Of a stretch of DNA of 6,476 bases, positions 5,457 to 6,476 are shown piece after piece. The translations under genes and the position numbers were made by a program. The notes below the pieces were generated by a model, which searched no databases, was not told where the DNA came from, and saw nothing but the letters and a program-made list of their open reading frames with translations. How positions within the stretch are numbered: position 1 is the stretch's first letter; every line of letters starts with the position of its first letter. Source of the DNA: Acidobacteriota bacterium (lineage in GTDB: Bacteria > Acidobacteriota > Vicinamibacteria > Vicinamibacterales > Fen-181); the NCBI GenBank assembly GCA_003157675.1, contig PMKG01000136.1, forward strand, positions 8,399 to 14,874, given 5' to 3'.

Positions 5457-6476
5457 GGTGCCACCATGAAATCGCGGGCGATGCTGGCGGCCCACTCGAA
5501 GCCGGGCGTGCTGAGGAAAAAGACCCCGCCAGCGAAGAGCAGCGCCAGTTCGACCGCCACCACCGCGTGCGTGATCGTGATCGGCTCGGGCACCGACGCC
5601 GCCGCGTGGGCCGCCTCCCCGTCGTGACGGCCGAAGAGCATGGCGAACACGTGATGGAGCACGCCCACCGCCACGATGGCCAGCGCGGCGATGACGGCCA
5701 CGGCGGCGCCGGGGCTGCGGCGCGCCGCCGCGAGGAGGAACGTCAGCTCGCTCGAGAAGATGATCGACGTGGGCATGCCGATGAGGCCGAGGAACCCGAG
5801 CAGGAAGACGAACGACGTGCGGGGCGCGCTCCGCCACAGGCCCCGGACGTTGGCGATCTTGGTCGTGTGGAGACGGAGGAGGATCTCGCCGGCCGACAGG
5901 AAGAGCGCGCTCTTGGCCAGCGTGTGGCCGATCATGTGCATCACCGCGCCCGCGGCCCCGGTGGGCCCCATGCCCAGGCCGAACGCGATGAGGCCCATGT
6001 GCTCGACGCTGTGGTAGGCGAGCATCCGCTTGTAGTTCTGCTGGTGCAGCAGCACGAAGGCGGCGAAGACCACCGAGGCCAGGCCGAATCCCACGAAGAA
6101 GGCCGACGTCCAGTCGGTCTGCCCGAGCGACAGGTCGACGAGCGTCCTCAGCCGGAGCAAGGCGTAGAGCGCCACGTTCAACAGGACGCCCGACAGCGTC
6201 GCCGAGATCGGCGAGGGCGTCCGGCTGTGAGCGTCGGGCAGCCACGGGTGCATCGGGACGAACCCCACCTTGGTGCCGATGCCGACGAAGAGGAAGACGA
6301 ACGCCCAGCGCACCAGTTGCGGGTCGAGCGACGCCGCGCGGCTGCGGAGGGCGAACAGCGACAGCGCGCGGTTGATCGGCAGGCCGGCGCCGCCGCCCGC
6401 GTATGCCAGCATGAACAGGCCCAGCAGGCTCACGCTGATGCCGAGCGAGCAGAGCAGCAGGTACTTCCAGCCCGCC
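5453..6476 (-). CDS. HyfF-like proton-pumping membrane subunit (C-terminal 340 residues, cut by window edge)
   Basis: Antiporter-like membrane subunit (ND5/NuoL-M-N superfamily) of the same complex as the HyfG-like protein, expected to move protons or sodium ions across the membrane. The frame is open to the window edge, so the start lies to the right; HyfF proteins are about 500 residues. Around nine hydrophobic helices are visible. The family signature GTKVGFVPMHPWLPDAH carries the broken-helix lysine of the pump channel and is followed by SPISATLSGVLLNVALYALL. Asn in GVLLN stands where NuoM has a channel lysine, as is normal in HyfF. HTLAKSALFLSAGE gives another helix with a buried lysine, and SSELTFLLAA ends a later one. 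The KVGFVPMH style and the downstream HyfG-like gene favour HyfF over NuoL, NuoM or Mrp subunits. The stop TGA (5455-5453) overlaps the next start. Other subunits (HyfB, HyfC, HyfE and a NuoB-like protein) are expected upstream, outside the window. Confidence 0.88.
   Translation of the reverse strand, partial: AGWKYLLLCSLGISVSLLGLFMLAYAGGGAGLPINRALSLFALRSRAASLDPQLVRWAFVFLFVGIGTKVGFVPMHPWLPDAHSRTPSPISATLSGVLLNVALYALLRLRTLVDLSLGQTDWTSAFFVGFGLASVVFAAFVLLHQQNYKRMLAYHSVEHMGLIAFGLGMGPTGAAGAVMHMIGHTLAKSALFLSAGEILLRLHTTKIANVRGLWRSAPRTSFVFLLGFLGLIGMPTSIIFSSELTFLLAAARRSPGAAVAVIAALAIVAVGVLHHVFAMLFGRHDGEAAHAAASVPEPITITHAVVAVELALLFAGGVFFLSTPGFEWAASIARDFMVAP

Noticed and set aside
4113..5627. Plus-strand open frame of 504 codons opposite the HyfG-like gene
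   Set aside because: Low-complexity Arg/Gly/Asp-rich product with no motif, antisense to clear NuoC-NuoD domains.
5457..6245. In-frame N-terminal extension of the HyfG-like protein by 263 codons
   Set aside because: The extension is the out-of-frame shadow of the HyfF-like gene; the conserved NuoC-like domain starts at the ATG at 5456, which makes an ATGA overlap.
6431..6433. GTG at 6433-6431 as start of the HyfF-like gene
   Set aside because: The frame continues to the window edge with residues (WKYLLLCSLGIS) matching conserved sequence of the family, so the gene is truncated by the window.

Overview
The window is GC-rich bacterial chromosome (about two-thirds G+C by eye) with tightly packed genes, short intergenic gaps and strong third-position GC. 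The gene content is bacillithiol synthesis, a secreted DPP-IV-type S9 peptidase and a hydrogenase-related membrane complex. Its intergenic gaps carry heptamer-based repeats. Together these suggest a soil or sediment Acidobacteriota, perhaps of the Vicinamibacteria type. That assignment is an inference from gene content and repeat style; no rRNA or marker gene is present. No tRNA, rRNA, CRISPR, insertion sequence or phage gene was seen, and no gap longer than about 125 bases lacks a gene.

Layout. (1) 1-1086, minus strand: a bacillithiol operon, bshB (LmbE-type deacetylase) followed by bshA (glycosyltransferase, cut by the window edge), joined by a GTGA stop/start overlap. (2) 1087-1174: a divergent intergenic gap. 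(3) 1175-1408, plus strand: a 77-residue membrane protein resembling the 2TM family. (4) 1409-1532: a gap with a perfect 14-bp triple repeat and a candidate -10 element. (5) 1533-3800, plus strand: a 755-residue exported S9 serine peptidase with an intact Ser615/Asp688/His720 triad. (6) 3801-3878: a gap between convergent genes, with a heptamer repeat that includes the peptidase stop codon and a perfect 10-bp-stem hairpin almost midway between the two stops. (7) 3879-6476, minus strand: the end of a Hyf/Nuo-like operon, a HyfF-like proton-pumping membrane subunit (open at the right edge) and a HyfG/HycE-like NuoC-NuoD fusion, joined by an ATGA overlap.

How the genes work together. BshB and BshA catalyse the first two steps of bacillithiol synthesis: BshA joins GlcNAc to malate and BshB removes the acetyl group. 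The HyfF/HyfG pair belongs to a membrane ion-pumping complex related to complex I and group 4 hydrogenases. All four cysteines that would hold the NiFe centre in HyfG are replaced (Ser227, Ala230, Ser519, Gly522), so it should not be a hydrogenase. It fits the energy-converting hydrogenase-related (Ehr) complexes, whose substrate is not settled. HyfG is the last gene of this operon, so the NuoB-like iron-sulfur partner must be encoded upstream or elsewhere. The most interesting signals are this metal-less complex and the different heptamer repeats found in every intergenic gap.
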